A program made the position numbers and the translations under genes. A DNA stretch of 64,000 nt. Origin: Straminergon stramineum. Lineage: Eukaryota; Streptophyta; Bryopsida; Hypnales; Calliergonaceae. Positions within the stretch are counted from its first letter, which is position 1. Each line of letters opens with the position of its first letter. The DNA lies in NCBI GenBank assembly GCA_963920665.1, contig OY987269.1:21454501-21518500 (forward strand). The letters run 5' to 3'. The notes beneath the pieces are model-generated. The model ran no database searches. It worked only from the letters and a program-made list of their open reading frames with translations, and was not told the origin of the DNA. This document shows positions 47,844-60,564 of this stretch, piece after piece.

Positions 47844-49710
47844 TTAAAGAATATTTCATCTCAAAAATTAATTTTAAAAATCTCAAAAGTTGTAAAACTT
47901 CTCCAACAATCATAATTGTTTTCATTTTATTATGCCTTTAGAATTAATGGTAGGTTTGATTTTCATCCAAATATACCTAATAATAACTCTACATATGGAC
48001 AAAAAATTTAACTCCTATAGTCTTAAATCCTTGTTCTTATTAGGAACTACTGAAAATTGCCATTTCTAGTGAAAAGAGCCCAAACTTTAAAAAATTATAA
48101 TTTTTGCATATTTGACTTTAGGATCTTGTAATAAGCTAGATTAGAATGCTTGAAAGAAATTTAAGAAACTTTGACTACATAGATTGCAAGATATAAGCTT
48201 GGTTGCAAGCTTAATTGAAGAAAACATAGTTTTGAGGCATCATGGTAAACTAATTTTTGAGGACTTTGAATCCTCTTAACTTAAAATCTTTGAACTTCAA
48301 ATATTGAATTAAAAAATATTTATCCAAGAGAATTAAATTCAAAGTCTAGGAAAACAAACTCAACCAAAAATTATGTGATTTTCATCCTTTGAAAAATTGT
48401 TTAGTAGAAGTAGATACAATATAGAGGAAAAATCTTAAAGTATACTATAATTAATTCTAAGGTGGAATTGAAACATACTAATCCCAATAGTAAACTTATT
48501 ATAACAATCAAGTTTAACCTGGTGAAACTTTTTTATTTGGAGGGGGGAATGTAAAAATTGAGTTCAAAATGCGTAATTTTTTGAGAAGATGCTCTAATTT
48601 CTTGCAAAACAAGATGTTAAAAAATAGTCCAAATGGTGCAAACCAAATCTTTCCATGTAGAAAAAAATAAATTTAAAAGAAAATAATTTTAATAGCTCTT
48701 AATTATTTTGAGAATTTGAGTTTTTTGTCCAAAGTATAATTTTTTCTCCCACTTTCCCAAATTTAGATTAGAATTAAAATTTTATTTTCAAAAAGTTTTT
48801 AGTTTTTTTATCTTCTAATTTTTTTCAAAAAATCATAACAAAATTGAAATCACAAGAGCCTCAAGTGTTCCTAGAGAGGAAAGTTGGCAATTTAGTGGTG
48901 AACTACCATACTTCCAAAGCATGTTCAACATTGTCTCCCAAATAATTATTCAATTTGCCAAAAATTAGGAATATTTTGTCAATAGTCTTTAAGATTTTGT
49001 TTTGTCCATTAAAAAAATTAGGCAAAAGAAATTTCCAAACATTCCATCATTCAATTTTAAAATTATTTTTTATTGCTCCTAATTGCCAAGTACAATATTC
49101 ACTTGGTATACTTTGAGCTGTTTATTTGAATTTTTCATAAGTCAAGTAAAAAAAAGGATCGATACTCTAACTTTTAATTTTGACAATATTCATTATATAT
49201 ATAATTTTAAATATTTTTCAGAAATTTCTTTTTGGTATACCACCTTAACTATCAATTTGGCCTAAAAGTGTAGTAAATTGGTTCTTTAGTTATAGTTGAA
49301 TTTTTTAAGTCACTTTAAAATTATATCTCTAATAATAAGAACATTTAAATCACCCTTACACCATCTAATAGTGTAGTGCAAACTTTCATTTTTACATTAT
49401 TATGCCAAATGTCCCTTCTTAAGCCTTTCCAAATGATTCATTGGAAATACTATTAATAGATATGGAAATGGACACTTTAATGCAAATAGACATTTAGAGG
49501 CAATTAGTTCTATTATAGAGTATTTAACATACAAAATGTGTTTAGCAAAAAATAAGCTACTCTCTTGGTCCCAAAATGATCTTTTCGTTGGACAAAATCT
49601 TTTGGATTAAGGTTGAAAATAACATTTAAGAAAATTGTTTCGTGTTATAAATAGATTTTGGAGGTTTCTTAATGACTTCAAAACTTTAAGTTTCAGAGCT
49701 CTTTTCAAAG

Positions 49711-51179
49711 TGGGTGATTGCATGAAAGACTGGTCCTATTTTACATCACATTCAAAGTGTCAGAGTTGTTTTCAGCTAGAACTTTTGGAGGTAGAGCCCA
49801 ATGAGCTTGAAATTTTTGTTGGAGATGACTAACTTGATTGTTACCATATCCCTTATTTCTTAGAAATTTGAAAAACCATTTTATATTTTAAAATTAATTT
49901 TTAAAATTTGTCACACTTTGGAGTTTAGGGTTTTTTAGTACTAGGAGGTGATTGCAAGAAACACTTGTCCTATTTTGTGTCACACATTGCATATTGATCA
50001 AATTTTTAGCCATAACTTTTGTGTTTTGACTCCAAATGACTAAGATTTATAGGGAAGGTACTCATGACTATTATAGACTATGCCTAATTTTTTCGTAATT
50101 TTCAATAATAATTTACTATCCCAAAATAGAGCCCAATTCTATGTCACACTTGCCAATTTGGAGTTTTATAGTACTATTTAGTACCCAAATAAACGAATTT
50201 AGATCTGAAATTTGGAGGAGATGGTCTTCTAGTAGACTTACAGCTAATGGTCAAAGAAATTTTTCAAAACAATTAATTTTATGTGGTGTGGAAGTCTACA
50301 ACGCGAGCTTCTTTTTGCTTGCATTTTGAAACATATAAAATATTACTTTGATGGTTCTTTTGGTGAATGACCATCTCCATAGAGTTGTTACAGATGGCCA
50401 ATTTTTATTTTATGTATTTTCTTATTTTTCTTATTTTTAACTAATTTAAACATCAAAGTACCTTTGTTCTTGAGATTTGGCACTTTTCTAGTTATCTTAC
50501 TTAGAGAATTTTTCTATGCATTTCCTTTGGTGGTTACCTTTGTCTTAAAGGTGTATACATTATTTTTATTTTTAAAATTTAAAAAAAATTAGTTTTCTAA
50601 TTTTAAAGTACTCTTGAAAAAATCATGAATACTATTAAAAAAGCAACAAAATTGACAAATGTTTCTTGCAATCACCCTGGGGAGTATCCAAAATGAATGA
50701 TCTAGAGCTAAAATTTTTGTGGTCTATTCCCATATTAGGAGTATATGTGCCTACCAAAGGGAATCTAAAAATATATTATTTTATAGCCTCCATATTCATG
50801 CAAATAGGGCTCCCTTGTGCATACACTTCTGAACATTGAAGATGGTTTTGACTTTGTCTTTTTGGTGAAATCTGATCAACATCACATCCTCACAAATTGC
50901 CAATTTTTAGGGGTTTTTTGTTCATGATTTTCTATTTATTATTAATTCATATCTCATTGTATCTATTTTCTGTGACAAATTGTCTTTTTTTTCAAATAGT
51001 ACTATTTTAGTATTTACTAGTAGTCATAGTACTCAAAACGGTGCTTTCAGCCATCGATTTTAGATCAACGACTAAGATTTTTCGATTACCTAGTACTCAT
51101 AGTACTCCTAATACTAAGCATAAAAATCGATGTTTTGGCAAAACACTACAAAAACTAAACAGTCTTTCTTGCAACAACC
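49711..51179. mobile_element. Older foldback-family copy interrupted by another copy
   Basis: GGGTGATTGCATGAAAGACTG (about 49712) resembles the end of the 46.8-kb foldback element, and the following sequence tracks its left arm: TTTGTCACACTTTG then TTTAGGG(G)TTTTTTA up to about 49946. After the nested element, the arm resumes (GTGCCTACCAAAGG, TTCATGCAAATAGG, TTGCCAATTTTTAG) to about 50.9 kb. A right end TCTTTCTTGCAACAACC lies at about 51163-51179. The copy is well diverged. Confidence 0.65.
49947..50676. mobile_element. Nested 730-bp foldback-family element
   Basis: It starts GGTGATTGCAAGAAACACTTG and ends CAAATGTTTCTTGCAATCACC, which are inverted repeats of the same type as the ends of the element at 46783-47843. 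It splits an older relative. The internal arms are diverged, so pairing is much weaker than in the 46.8-kb copy, and no target duplication is evident. Confidence 0.65.
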
Positions 51180-52717
51180 GAAGTACAATTTTGAAGTACT
51201 AAAAAATGGAATTTAGGGGTCATTTTCAAGGAGTACCGGTAGGCACATATAGTAATTGTTGGGTGTGAGGTTGCCATTTTGTGGATAGTTAGCATGGACC
51301 CAAGACCATATGTAGACCTTTGTTTCGCCTCCTAGAGCTTCATCTCCTTCACTTGGGCAATACTCAAAGAGATGTAAAAAATAAGAACAAATAATGAGGA
51401 TTGACCCCAAGTTCAATCATTTCATTTGTTATCCATACCTTAAGTTAGGTTGTTTGTTTGTTTGTTTGTTTTGTTTTGTTTGTTACATTGAGATCTCCCG
51501 GACCGTGCGTCCCTCGGTTGCGTGCTTGGTATTGTCAAAAAGCCCTCAGCAAGGAGGGCAAGGAGGGATGCACAGGCTTTGTTTCATGGCATTTGGGCCT
51601 ATGGTGTGAAAGTTATGAATCTTTGAGTTATTTTGGTTTTAAAAAATTAGAAAATTACTGTTGCATCGGCACAGGACACACTAGTTTGATTCATGATTGC
51701 ATGGATGGAGGGGAGCTACTACTTGGAGTTGTTTGCTAGTCCCATACAGCGGATATAAGTGCAGAGAATTTTCAGAAAGAAAACACCTTGAGCTGCATAT
51801 GGCAGCCAAGGAAGGACGATCGAACAGATGTGGCGAGGGAGCTCGATCAGCTTAGAGACTTCCGGCCAGTTACGAGCCACCGACGGAAGAGGATAGGTTT
51901 GACAGGACGGCATTGCAACTGGTAGTGGAGAAACACTCCACAAGGACATATAATTCAAAAGCTTCTTCTGGAGAGATCGGACGTACTGAAGTTTATGTGG
52001 ATGGCATGGGACCAATGCTACCCTCGTGGGGTCCTCCCTGATTGCTAGACAGTACTCCGTATTACTTTTGCTGCATGGTCGCAAGCTCCTTTGAGGATGA
52101 ACATTTGATGTACGTGCGAGTAAGAGCATTTCAACCGTTCCTTTCATGGACAATGCTAGAGTCCCGTCACTCGCGTGCGTCACTTTCACTTCAACTAAGT
52201 TTATAAAGATGTTCCAAAGGTGCTGCAGTTAAAAAGCCCTCGACACTGGTCAAGGACCCTTGATTCTCTTCAGGATTTTTCCTTGGCGTCTCTGCAGTGA
52301 TGAGGCCTAAACAAGAAGTTTTTTTTTCATGTTTGTGCATTAGAATACGTGGCCAATTGCACTGGATCCCTCTCGACTGCACCGATTTGTAATATATTAG
52401 ACGCAGGACACTGCTCGCACCAGTAATGATATGTGGACCCGGGGGTGTTCACAACTCTTTGATGTTTCACCTTTGCTGAAAAGTGTCAAGATCTGCCGAC
52501 CACGACAGGTGCCAGCCTGCCCATCGCTCGCCCGGCCGATGTACCACCGTGACGTCCCTGCTGGTAAGCGATATGTAAGCACTGGGACGCCTGTTTCGCT
52601 CTTTTATTTTAGTAGAATCTCCTACACTGTTTTTTTCAACCATCCACAGATGCGAAATTTGGGGCGAAATTTCGACCCCCCCGAAGTAAGCGATTATACA
52701 CCCCCTCTTGAAGGCAT

Positions 52718-53627
52718 ATACATGTTCTTCATATGCTGCTGAGCCAATTGGGGTTTCAGCAAAAAAACGACACTTTGACCCCGTCCACACGACCACAACA
52801 CAAGTTGCTCCACACTAAGTTTGCACCCAAGAACAGCAGTGCCCGTCTGTATCCTTTTGCTCCTTACTTCGATTCATTCAGTTGCACTAGCAGGTCTCTT
52901 TGTGCACGGCGTGTGAACACTAGAGGAGTGTTTGGCTTGGCCGCTTGTTGAGATTCCGTTCCAGTCAAGGCTGTTGGAGAGCAGACTCCCTTGACGTTGC
53001 CTTTTGGGATTCAAGAGCTTCCTCCTCCCGTCTGTCTGGTTTTCACTTTCGCCTGCTGGGGACGCTTCTAGCAGCCCAAGTTGGATGGTCATACAACTGA
53101 AGCTTGTTATTTGTCGGCAGCTCTTGGGTAGCTTCAGGTAAGATTTTTGGCCTGCATTTTCTCGAATAGGATGCAGCTACAGAATGATATATCGCTTCTT
53201 GTACATGGAGTGATCCTTGTGTCGTCAAGGAAGCCTGAGGTTTCAGTTGCAAGTTAATTGGGGAAAGAAATAGAGTGTTTACTTAGTGGACAGTGCTTGC
53301 AATTTGGTGTAAGAAGAGAGACACTCTCGTGTGGATTTTTCGTCAAGATAACCTCATGATTGAGTGTCGTGAGTCTAAGTTGCTCTCAGATTGTTTTTGT
53401 TTTTGTTTTTACCCTATTTGGTGATAGTCTGTAATTTTGGGATTTTCTTTTGTTGACATTGTGAACTCCACGCCTGGACGCCTGCTTTCTTTGACTTGCT
53501 ACAACTGTCAGTGATGCTTGATTTTAGTTGTTCATGAGGGCTTCATGCTAAACCAGGATGTTTCTATTTGTTCTTTATTAAAAATGTTCAGGGGTCCTCA
53601 TGTGTTGTTGTCAACTCTTTCGTGTTA
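52718..53627 (+). repeat. DUF247 upstream region, copy 1 of a 0.9-kb direct duplication
   Basis: The sequence from about 52718 to 53627 recurs in the same orientation at about 63070-64000. Shared strings include CAAGTTGCTCCAC, GGTCTCTTTGTGCAC, GGGGAAAGAAATAG, TGGTGTAAGAAGAGAGACAC and TGATGCTTGATTTTAGTTGTTC. Substitutions and small indels are frequent but the alignment runs without a break to the window edge. Copy 1 ends about 130 bp before the DUF247 ATG, so it is promoter, leader or 5' intron sequence. Confidence 0.85.
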
Positions 53628-53755
53628 TAAGCTTCAGTGCAGCATCCGTGCCAACTTGCAGACTTCATATACCTTAAAAGGAGTCTCTCTATCTATCTTT
53701 TGTGCAAGCGCTTACATTTATTGGAGGTGTGGAAGATTCAATTTATACGATACTG

Positions 53756-55288
53756 ATGGGCAGCTCCAACATGGATGTCATGACCATAGGTAACTCCAGG
53801 ATTCGTTTTCCATATTGTTGACATGCTTTCATATTCTCTTTGAAAGAGATTGCAACTTTCACTTCATTAGTACTAATTTTTTGTACTTCCATATGTATAG
53901 GTGATGTTGAAGCCCAACGACATCATCCAAATTGGTATGTTGACCACAAACACATGCTCCGCCCCAATCAAGAGGGTATAATAAACAAATTGGGATATTT
54001 TATATTGAAAGTGCCTGAGTGTGCCCGCCAACCTCCGCAAGCATTTTCTCCACAAGGATGGCGATTTGGGCTCCACAATCGAGAAAATTTGAATAGCGGT
54101 GGGTCTGAGGCTGTAAAGCTTGCTATTGCAATGCTATTTGGATTAGTGGGAGAGAAATGGGTCCATTTTTGTGACGCAATTGTGGATGATCCGAGGGCTA
54201 CATTGGCAAGCTATGGTCTTCACAATGAAGTGACTACTTGGACTGATGAACTAATCAAACATGTGTTGGCTCTAGATGCCCTCTTCTTAGCTACTTATTT
54301 AGACATGCAATTTCCAAAAAATGAAAGGCGATTGTGGACATGCAATTCATTTCCATTTGGGATTAATGCAAATAATGTATTTTATGCAAAATATGGCTCT
54401 TGGGTGGGGATTGTGTGCAATGATCTTTTCCGAGTTGAAAATCAAATCCCTTTAGTTCTCATTAGCAAAGTGGTTGAGTATATTAGCAACTCTATTTCAT
54501 CTCCAACCTTTGAAGGAAATGAAACCTTTAGTGGTGATTTACAATATCAACAAAGATGTTTAGAGTATGCAATGGATAAAGTGACTACTTCTTTCATGGA
54601 CACTTCAAGTGAAGCTTTCAAAATTGACAATTCAAGCCCCCTTGGTCAGAAAACACATATTCTTGGAGGTGCATATAAAGCCATTTGTGGATCCAAAGGC
54701 TTAAACATGAAAAGAGTGAGGAGAAGTGCATATATTTGTGTTCCTTCGGCAACAATGTTGAAACAATCTGGCTTCAAAATAGTTGGAATTGATGGGCCAT
54801 TGTGCACAATGTCTTACAAGAAGAATTGTTTATGCCTTCCTAAGATGAGCATATATGATGAGACCTTTTCCTTCATTCGAAACATGGCATGGTATGAGAA
54901 GAAGAGCATTCCGGGTGGTGTTTTGTTCCATGATTACATTCTCTTTATGGCTTATCTCATTCAAACTCCTGAAGATTTGGATCTTCTTATGAGACGTGGT
55001 GTGATTGATAATACTTGTGGATTTAAGGGTTTTGAAATGTGGATAAATTTGCAAGAAGGTTTAACACAAATTTCTACTTCCAAAATATACTATGATATGA
55101 AAGTTGCTGTAGTGAGAAGATGTGGGCTTCGAAGACATAGACTTTGGAGTGAGTTCAAAATCGTATTTTGCTCAAAGCCCTGGGTGGTTTTGTCTACAAT
55201 TGTTGTTGTTTTGGTGACGATGGCTACATTGGTTCAAACCTACATAGCTATAATTGGTTCCCATAAGATGAAACCAACATTTCATTGA
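53756..55288 (+). CDS. DUF247 (UPF0481) family membrane protein
   Basis: Two exons, 53756-53789 and 53901-55288 (GT-AG, phase 1), give 473 residues starting MGSSNMDVMTIGDVEAQ. The large exon alone has no ATG before residue about 28, so the small first exon supplies the start. The family's landmarks are visible: KVPE near residue 50, the LENQIP-like motif VENQIPLVLISKVVEY, the late block DYILFMAYLIQTPEDLDLLMRRGVI, and a C-terminal PW followed by one membrane segment (about 439-460: VVLSTIVVVLVTMATLVQTYIA). Plant DUF247 proteins are plasma-membrane or endomembrane proteins of mostly unknown role; some grass members act in self-incompatibility. No function is assigned here. The upstream 0.9 kb is duplicated at the window's right end, suggesting a tandem family. 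Confidence 0.9.
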
Positions 55289-55812
55289 AGAAAAGGGGTT
55301 TGTCAATGGAAGTTTTATCTTGTGAATTCATTTAGCCAAGTGTAAGTATAGAAATTTTGTATACTATAGAGGCCAACTGGCAAAAGTCTCCACTTGTAGA
55401 AGCCACTTACTTTTTTAGTCCTCTCATGTAGGTCACAACATGTATTATTTGGACACTAAAAGAACAAATTATGAATTTCCAAAGTGTTGATTATAGGGGT
55501 ATCTAGAATAGACTCTATGCACACATATTCAAAAGGTATATATTGTAGGTAGATGCCTATACAGGAAAGTCTTGCAAAATTGATTAAGTGCAGTTACATT
55601 ACTAAGACTCTCTTGAAGATCATTGGACATTACCAATGTATCTTGAGAAGCCATTGTATTGTACATATCCACACATTAGAAAAATTTTGAGCCCTCAAAG
55701 AGCCCTTCAAGAATTGACATGCAAAGCTATCTATTGAAGGCTAGAGAGGATAGCCTAAGTATACAAATATGTACATACTAACATACTTGTGTCACTACCT
55801 TGTATGAATTTC

Positions 55813-56196
55813 ATCAAGTACCCATGAACTTGTTAAAATAAATAATTCATTTGTAATACCAAGGACTTGAATGAAAAAAAGTACCTAATGTCTTATTGTC
55901 CAATAAGATGCATTTCAAAGTGCAAACATCATGAGCATCAAGTACCCATCATCTTTTTAAAAATAAAGAATTCATTCATAGTACTAGACTCAAATGAAAA
56001 GAAGTACCTAATGTCTCAAAGTCCAATAAGAAGCATTTCATTGTGGAAACATCATGAGCCATTAGTACTTAGTTGCACCAAATTTGTCCTTTTCTATACA
56101 AAATATTCCCTCAATGTACTTAGGATTTGAATGACAAGAAGTACCTAATGTCCCATTGTCCAATAAAATGCATGAAATTTTGTAAACATCATGATG
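55813..56196. repeat. Three-unit tandem repeat (about 123 and 138 bp) downstream of DUF247
   Basis: The pattern GAATGAAAAAAAGTACCTAATGT or a close variant, then GTCCAATAA.A.GCAT and AAACATCATGA, occurs three times, with unit ends near 55935, 56058 and 56193. The third unit is longer and more diverged. It lies in the 3' flank, about 0.5 kb after the DUF247 stop. Confidence 0.85.
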
Positions 56197-57084
56197 CTAA
56201 AAATGGGTGGAATTAAATGGGGGAAAAATATCATTCTTTCTTTGACAATTATACATTTAAATCCGGCAATTAAGATTCCAATCAAAGCCATTCTAGAGGT
56301 CTCTTTGAGTAACCAAATTTCTTCTAATGCTAGTTTGGAGCATGTTTGATGTTTGTTCAAATTTTTTGTAGTGGAGAGTAAATTATATATATAAGACCAT
56401 ACAAGAAAATAATACTCCTTCCCAAAATGATCTTCGTGTTGAACAAAATGTTCCAAATGAAGGCTACAAATAACAATTTTTAGACCCATTTTGAGCTATA
56501 AGTAGAGTTCAATGCACTCCTATTTTCATGGAAATTTGAGTTTTGAATTAATTTTCAAAGTACAATTTTGGGACGCTAAAGAGTGGGATTTTGAGGGCTT
56601 TATGAGGGAACACCAATGGGTACTGATTTGGAGTGTTGATTGCATGTAGCATTGTTGGTAGTGATTAAATGCAGTCATTGATTTTTTTAGTGGGCTTATA
56701 TCAAGTGTTGAGCTTGTCAGTACACTTCAAATGACAACTATATAGTTTAATGAGGAGATTTATCATGGTTGGTCCAAGTATCTAAAGTTGCCTATTGTCA
56801 AGATCAAAGAAGTTGGTATTTGACATTCCTATTTTCAGATAGGGAGCCATATTGATTTTGGATCGTTGATTTTAATAGATAGCATGTACATTATACATGC
56901 AAGTAGATCGCTATGAGTTGTTAATGTTACCAATTAATTCAAAATTGGTTTATAGAATGTGCACTTGGAACTCATGGTGGTGTACAATGTATTGACAAAC
57001 AAAACTTCAATACTTTGGCATTTATAAAGGATAAATTAAGCAATAGATGGATCTTCACTAACTTGCTAATTGTTCAACCATTAT

Positions 57085-57154
57085 ATTCATTAGAGAATTC
57101 CCCAATCATGGAAGCATATATATGCTTCTATGATTGGAGAATTCTCTAACGAAT
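57085..57154. repeat. 70-bp palindrome with no spacer
   Basis: Two 34-bp arms meet at ATATAT with about three mismatches; the core is TAGAGAATTC on one side and GAATTCTCTA on the other. It could be a minimal MITE or the stem of a small-RNA precursor. No target duplication was identified. Confidence 0.85.
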
Positions 57155-58142
57155 AAAAAAAGTTGTGTGTGACTCTAAATTTGATTTTGTGTCACTAAAG
57201 ATATGTCACAATGGACTCTTAGTTACTAAAGACATGTCAAATTGGACAATGTTTCTACTAGTAAAGAACAAAAATAAGATGAAGAGGTACTTGTAAAGAA
57301 GTAGATGATGTAAATATTCTATATTTGGTTGAATTAACTTTTGTATGAATGGTCATTTTGGGACTTTATATGTTGCAATCATGATAGTTGAATGTTGCAA
57401 ACTTGGCCACATGTTCGCTTGATATTACACTACAAACTAGATATAGTGTCACTTGCACTAATTGCTTAAAAAATGCTTAAAATTTTTATTCTTGATGAAT
57501 ATTTTCACCAATTATGTTTCTAGAGATCCTCCTCATTGATCTATATGCTCTTGGTAGAATTATTCATCTATAGTAAAAAGTTATAGCCTTGTGTTAGTAG
57601 TTAGTGTAGATGACATTAAACACAATTTTTTATGTACTTAAAGTTGTAAGCAAATTTTGTGCATTGACTACTAAATCATAACATGTTCACAGACTATATC
57701 ATGCACACCTTTCATATTTTATAGATGCATAAATAATCCAATCATTGTTTTCTCTATACAAATATCCAGTCCTTTTTTTTCCTATACAAACACTATAGTT
57801 AGGAGCACTGATTGGATGTGAATTTTGAAATTATGGTGACCACAATTTGTCCACTTCAAAGTCCCACTTAACTTAAAACTTCAATCTACAACATTTTACT
57901 TTCAATTGTAGTTACATGAATGAAAAAAATAGGTTATAACCAAAATAATTCAAAAAGTGACACCTCTACTCTTTCATCATGAAATGTTTGTATAGCCAAC
58001 CACATTTCCAAGCCTAAAATGTAAAAGAGAAACACTTTCATAACATTATCAACCAATGCGGGGGGCTTTTGCTTCCTTAGAAAGTAGGAGCCCCCTAGCA
58101 TTGCAAGTTTGTAACTTCCTAGCCAATCAATGATGCTCTATA

Positions 58143-59151
58143 CACTAGAAGAATACAAGGGGTTCTGTGACTACTATTTGCAACTAGTTTTGTAGTTGCA
58201 TGAGATGTTTGCAACTAGGTGACAATTTAAAGTCTACAGTTGTAGTGGACAAGTCGCACTAGTTGCAAAGAAGTTGCAAAAAATTTCAAGGTTGTTTCTC
58301 ATCTGACAACCTACTTGGAAGTTCGTCGATGAATTCTTCTGACATAGTTGTTGATGTGAAAGTTATTTGTGTACAACTGGTTTGTGACTGATGTGAAACT
58401 AGTTTACAATTGGTTTCTAATTGACGTACAATTAATTTGTGACTTATTTACAACTTGTTTGTAATTCATAGATTTGTAGATTCAAAATTTCAAATCTATC
58501 TTTTTTTTTAAATAGCCAAATCCAAAAATTTCTTACTTTAAATGATTATAGATTTTTGAAGATTATAGAAATCTACAAAGTGTAAAAATCTACAATATGT
58601 AGAAATATTAGAATTTCAAAATCAAAATTCATTACACAAGAATGCTATAACTTACAATTCTTATATGTCTAACCTAATGGTATTCTTGACAATTGATATG
58701 GGACAATTAATAAAAGACTTAATAGTGGTTGCATTTTAGTTGTTTTCTTGTTGCATGATAGTTATATTCTAGTTAAAGTCTAGTCATTTTTTAGTCAAAC
58801 TCTAGTCAAATTGTAGTTGCAGTCTAGTTGCACTAGAGTTGCTTTCTAATTAAATTGCTATCAAATTTAGATTATATGCAATTGTAGATAGACACATTGG
58901 AATCTACAAAATGTAAAATTGTCTACATTGATAATTTTGATGAATATTGGATGTAAAATACCTCACATCAATTCTTCTTTTACAATCATGTAACCATAAC
59001 TACATTTTGCGACTACTTTGCGACTATTTTGCAACTACAGTGTAAGTATGTCAAAGTTGGTTCAAATATAGAAGATTGTAGTTGTAGGGTAGTTGCATAG
59101 GACCATAATTGCATTTCAGTCGGTTGTAGCGAATGCATTTTTCTTCTAGTG
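58143..59151. mobile_element. Non-autonomous CACTA (En/Spm) element, 1,009 bp
   Basis: It starts CACTAGAAGAATACA and ends TGCATTTTTCTTCTAGTG, so the terminal repeats match over CACTAGAAGAA. The 3-bp sequence ATA flanks both ends (58140-58142 and 59152-59154), as expected for CACTA transposition. Subterminal regions carry many short TTGCAACTAG / AGTTGCA-type motifs in both orientations, typical of transposase-binding arrays in this superfamily. There is no transposase frame inside. Confidence 0.85.
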
Positions 59152-60564
59152 ATAACTTTCAAGCCAACCAATGACACTTTGAAGATTAAACTAAATTCAC
59201 TCATATGGATTTGGAGAGGGGTCATTCCAATCTCTAAGGAGGAATAGTTTAAGTTAGGTTGGTTAACATTGTTATGAGTGCTCTCATTTGTTGTCTATAA
59301 TTCAAACAAAACCTCGTGTCTAAGGTAGAAGCATCCAAATGTAACACTAGTTGTTTTTTGCCACCTAAAAAACAACCTAGATCCAACTCTAAGTAGACCC
59401 AAAGTAGACAGGTGGGGTTCCAAGAAGTTGTCACTCTTCCAAGAAGTGGCCAATCACCCTCACATGATGCAAGCTTACAATACGTCGCTTTTGTGTGTTT
59501 CCATGCCCACTTTGGTGTTAGTCTAGTGTCCACAGTAGGTGCATCTAGGAAGTTCTTTTCAAAAATTCATATAATATTCATACAAGCTTGGAAAATATGA
59601 AATCAATTTTATTACTTTCCTAAACCATTTCCTAATACACACACATCATTTTTTCTTCTATGCACCCTCTGTATCAAGAGATTAAAAATAAGTGTCACAT
59701 TTAGGTGCTTCTACTTCACTGACAAACTAAGTTATCAATCTATTGCTGAAGATTCTCAAATGGAATGTCTAGAATAAGACTATACTGTAGGCATCAAAGC
59801 TTCATGTTCGATACAACAGCATCTACACATTCTTATCAACCTTAATTTATTATAGACAATCGATGCAGTAGGAATCTGGAGTCTATAATGTTTGTGTAAG
59901 ATTCCAAATTCATCCTTGGGCTTTGAAACAATTGGTGCATAACTTGAACAAATGAGCATTAAATATATCAATGTATTTCTTTCAGTAAATTTTGAAAGGC
60001 GAGTAGAAGATGTTCTCCTTACATTAAATACAAGAGTAAGGCAAGAGAAGTGCAATTTTGTACGTGCGAAGATGTTTATAGGACAAAGCCCTTGGAATGT
60101 GATAACTTATTGGTAGGAATCTCTGGAAGGGACCTGCTCTTGATTGTTTGATTCTTGGAAGTTCAAAATCAATTATGACCACCAAACTCCCAACAAAAGG
60201 CTTACATTGGATTGGGGCATTTGCACAAGTTTCTATCAGCACCTGAAATTGTCTAAGTAAGGGTCTGAGTTGGTCCCAATTCTTGATTGGGTGTACAAAC
60301 AAAGTCTTTGTGGGGTCTTGTTAGCAATTAAAAGATGATTTTAGATTCTACTAGAATGCATTTTTTTGGAAACCATATGAATTAGCAATGAATTTTCAAA
60401 GTGTTGAAAACTAGATGTCCCCAAAATCGACTGTAGACTTTTGTGAATTCTGGTTTTATATTTTACAGAAAGAAATGTAGCTTGGGTCCAATTTAAAAAC
60501 ATGTTGAAAATAGGTGCATTTATCTTACATGGTGTAGTGATGGTGTAGACTCAAAGAACGAGCA

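Larger units (their letters stand above)
43431..53755. other. Gene-poor region between the bHLH and DUF247 genes, about 10.3 kb
   Basis: No gene is supported. It contains the 1,061-bp foldback element (46783-47843), an older nested pair of relatives (about 49711-51179), a GTTT microsatellite (about 51450-51480), and a GC-richer stretch from about 51.48 to 53.2 kb that includes the DUF247 upstream region. A 156-codon frame on the minus strand at 51719-52189 has no recognisable domain and is not counted as a gene. Confidence 0.55.

Noticed and set aside
51719..52189. 156-codon open frame on the minus strand upstream of DUF247
   Set aside because: It has no recognisable domain, lies in a GC-richer stretch where open frames arise by chance, and has no supporting splice or promoter signals.
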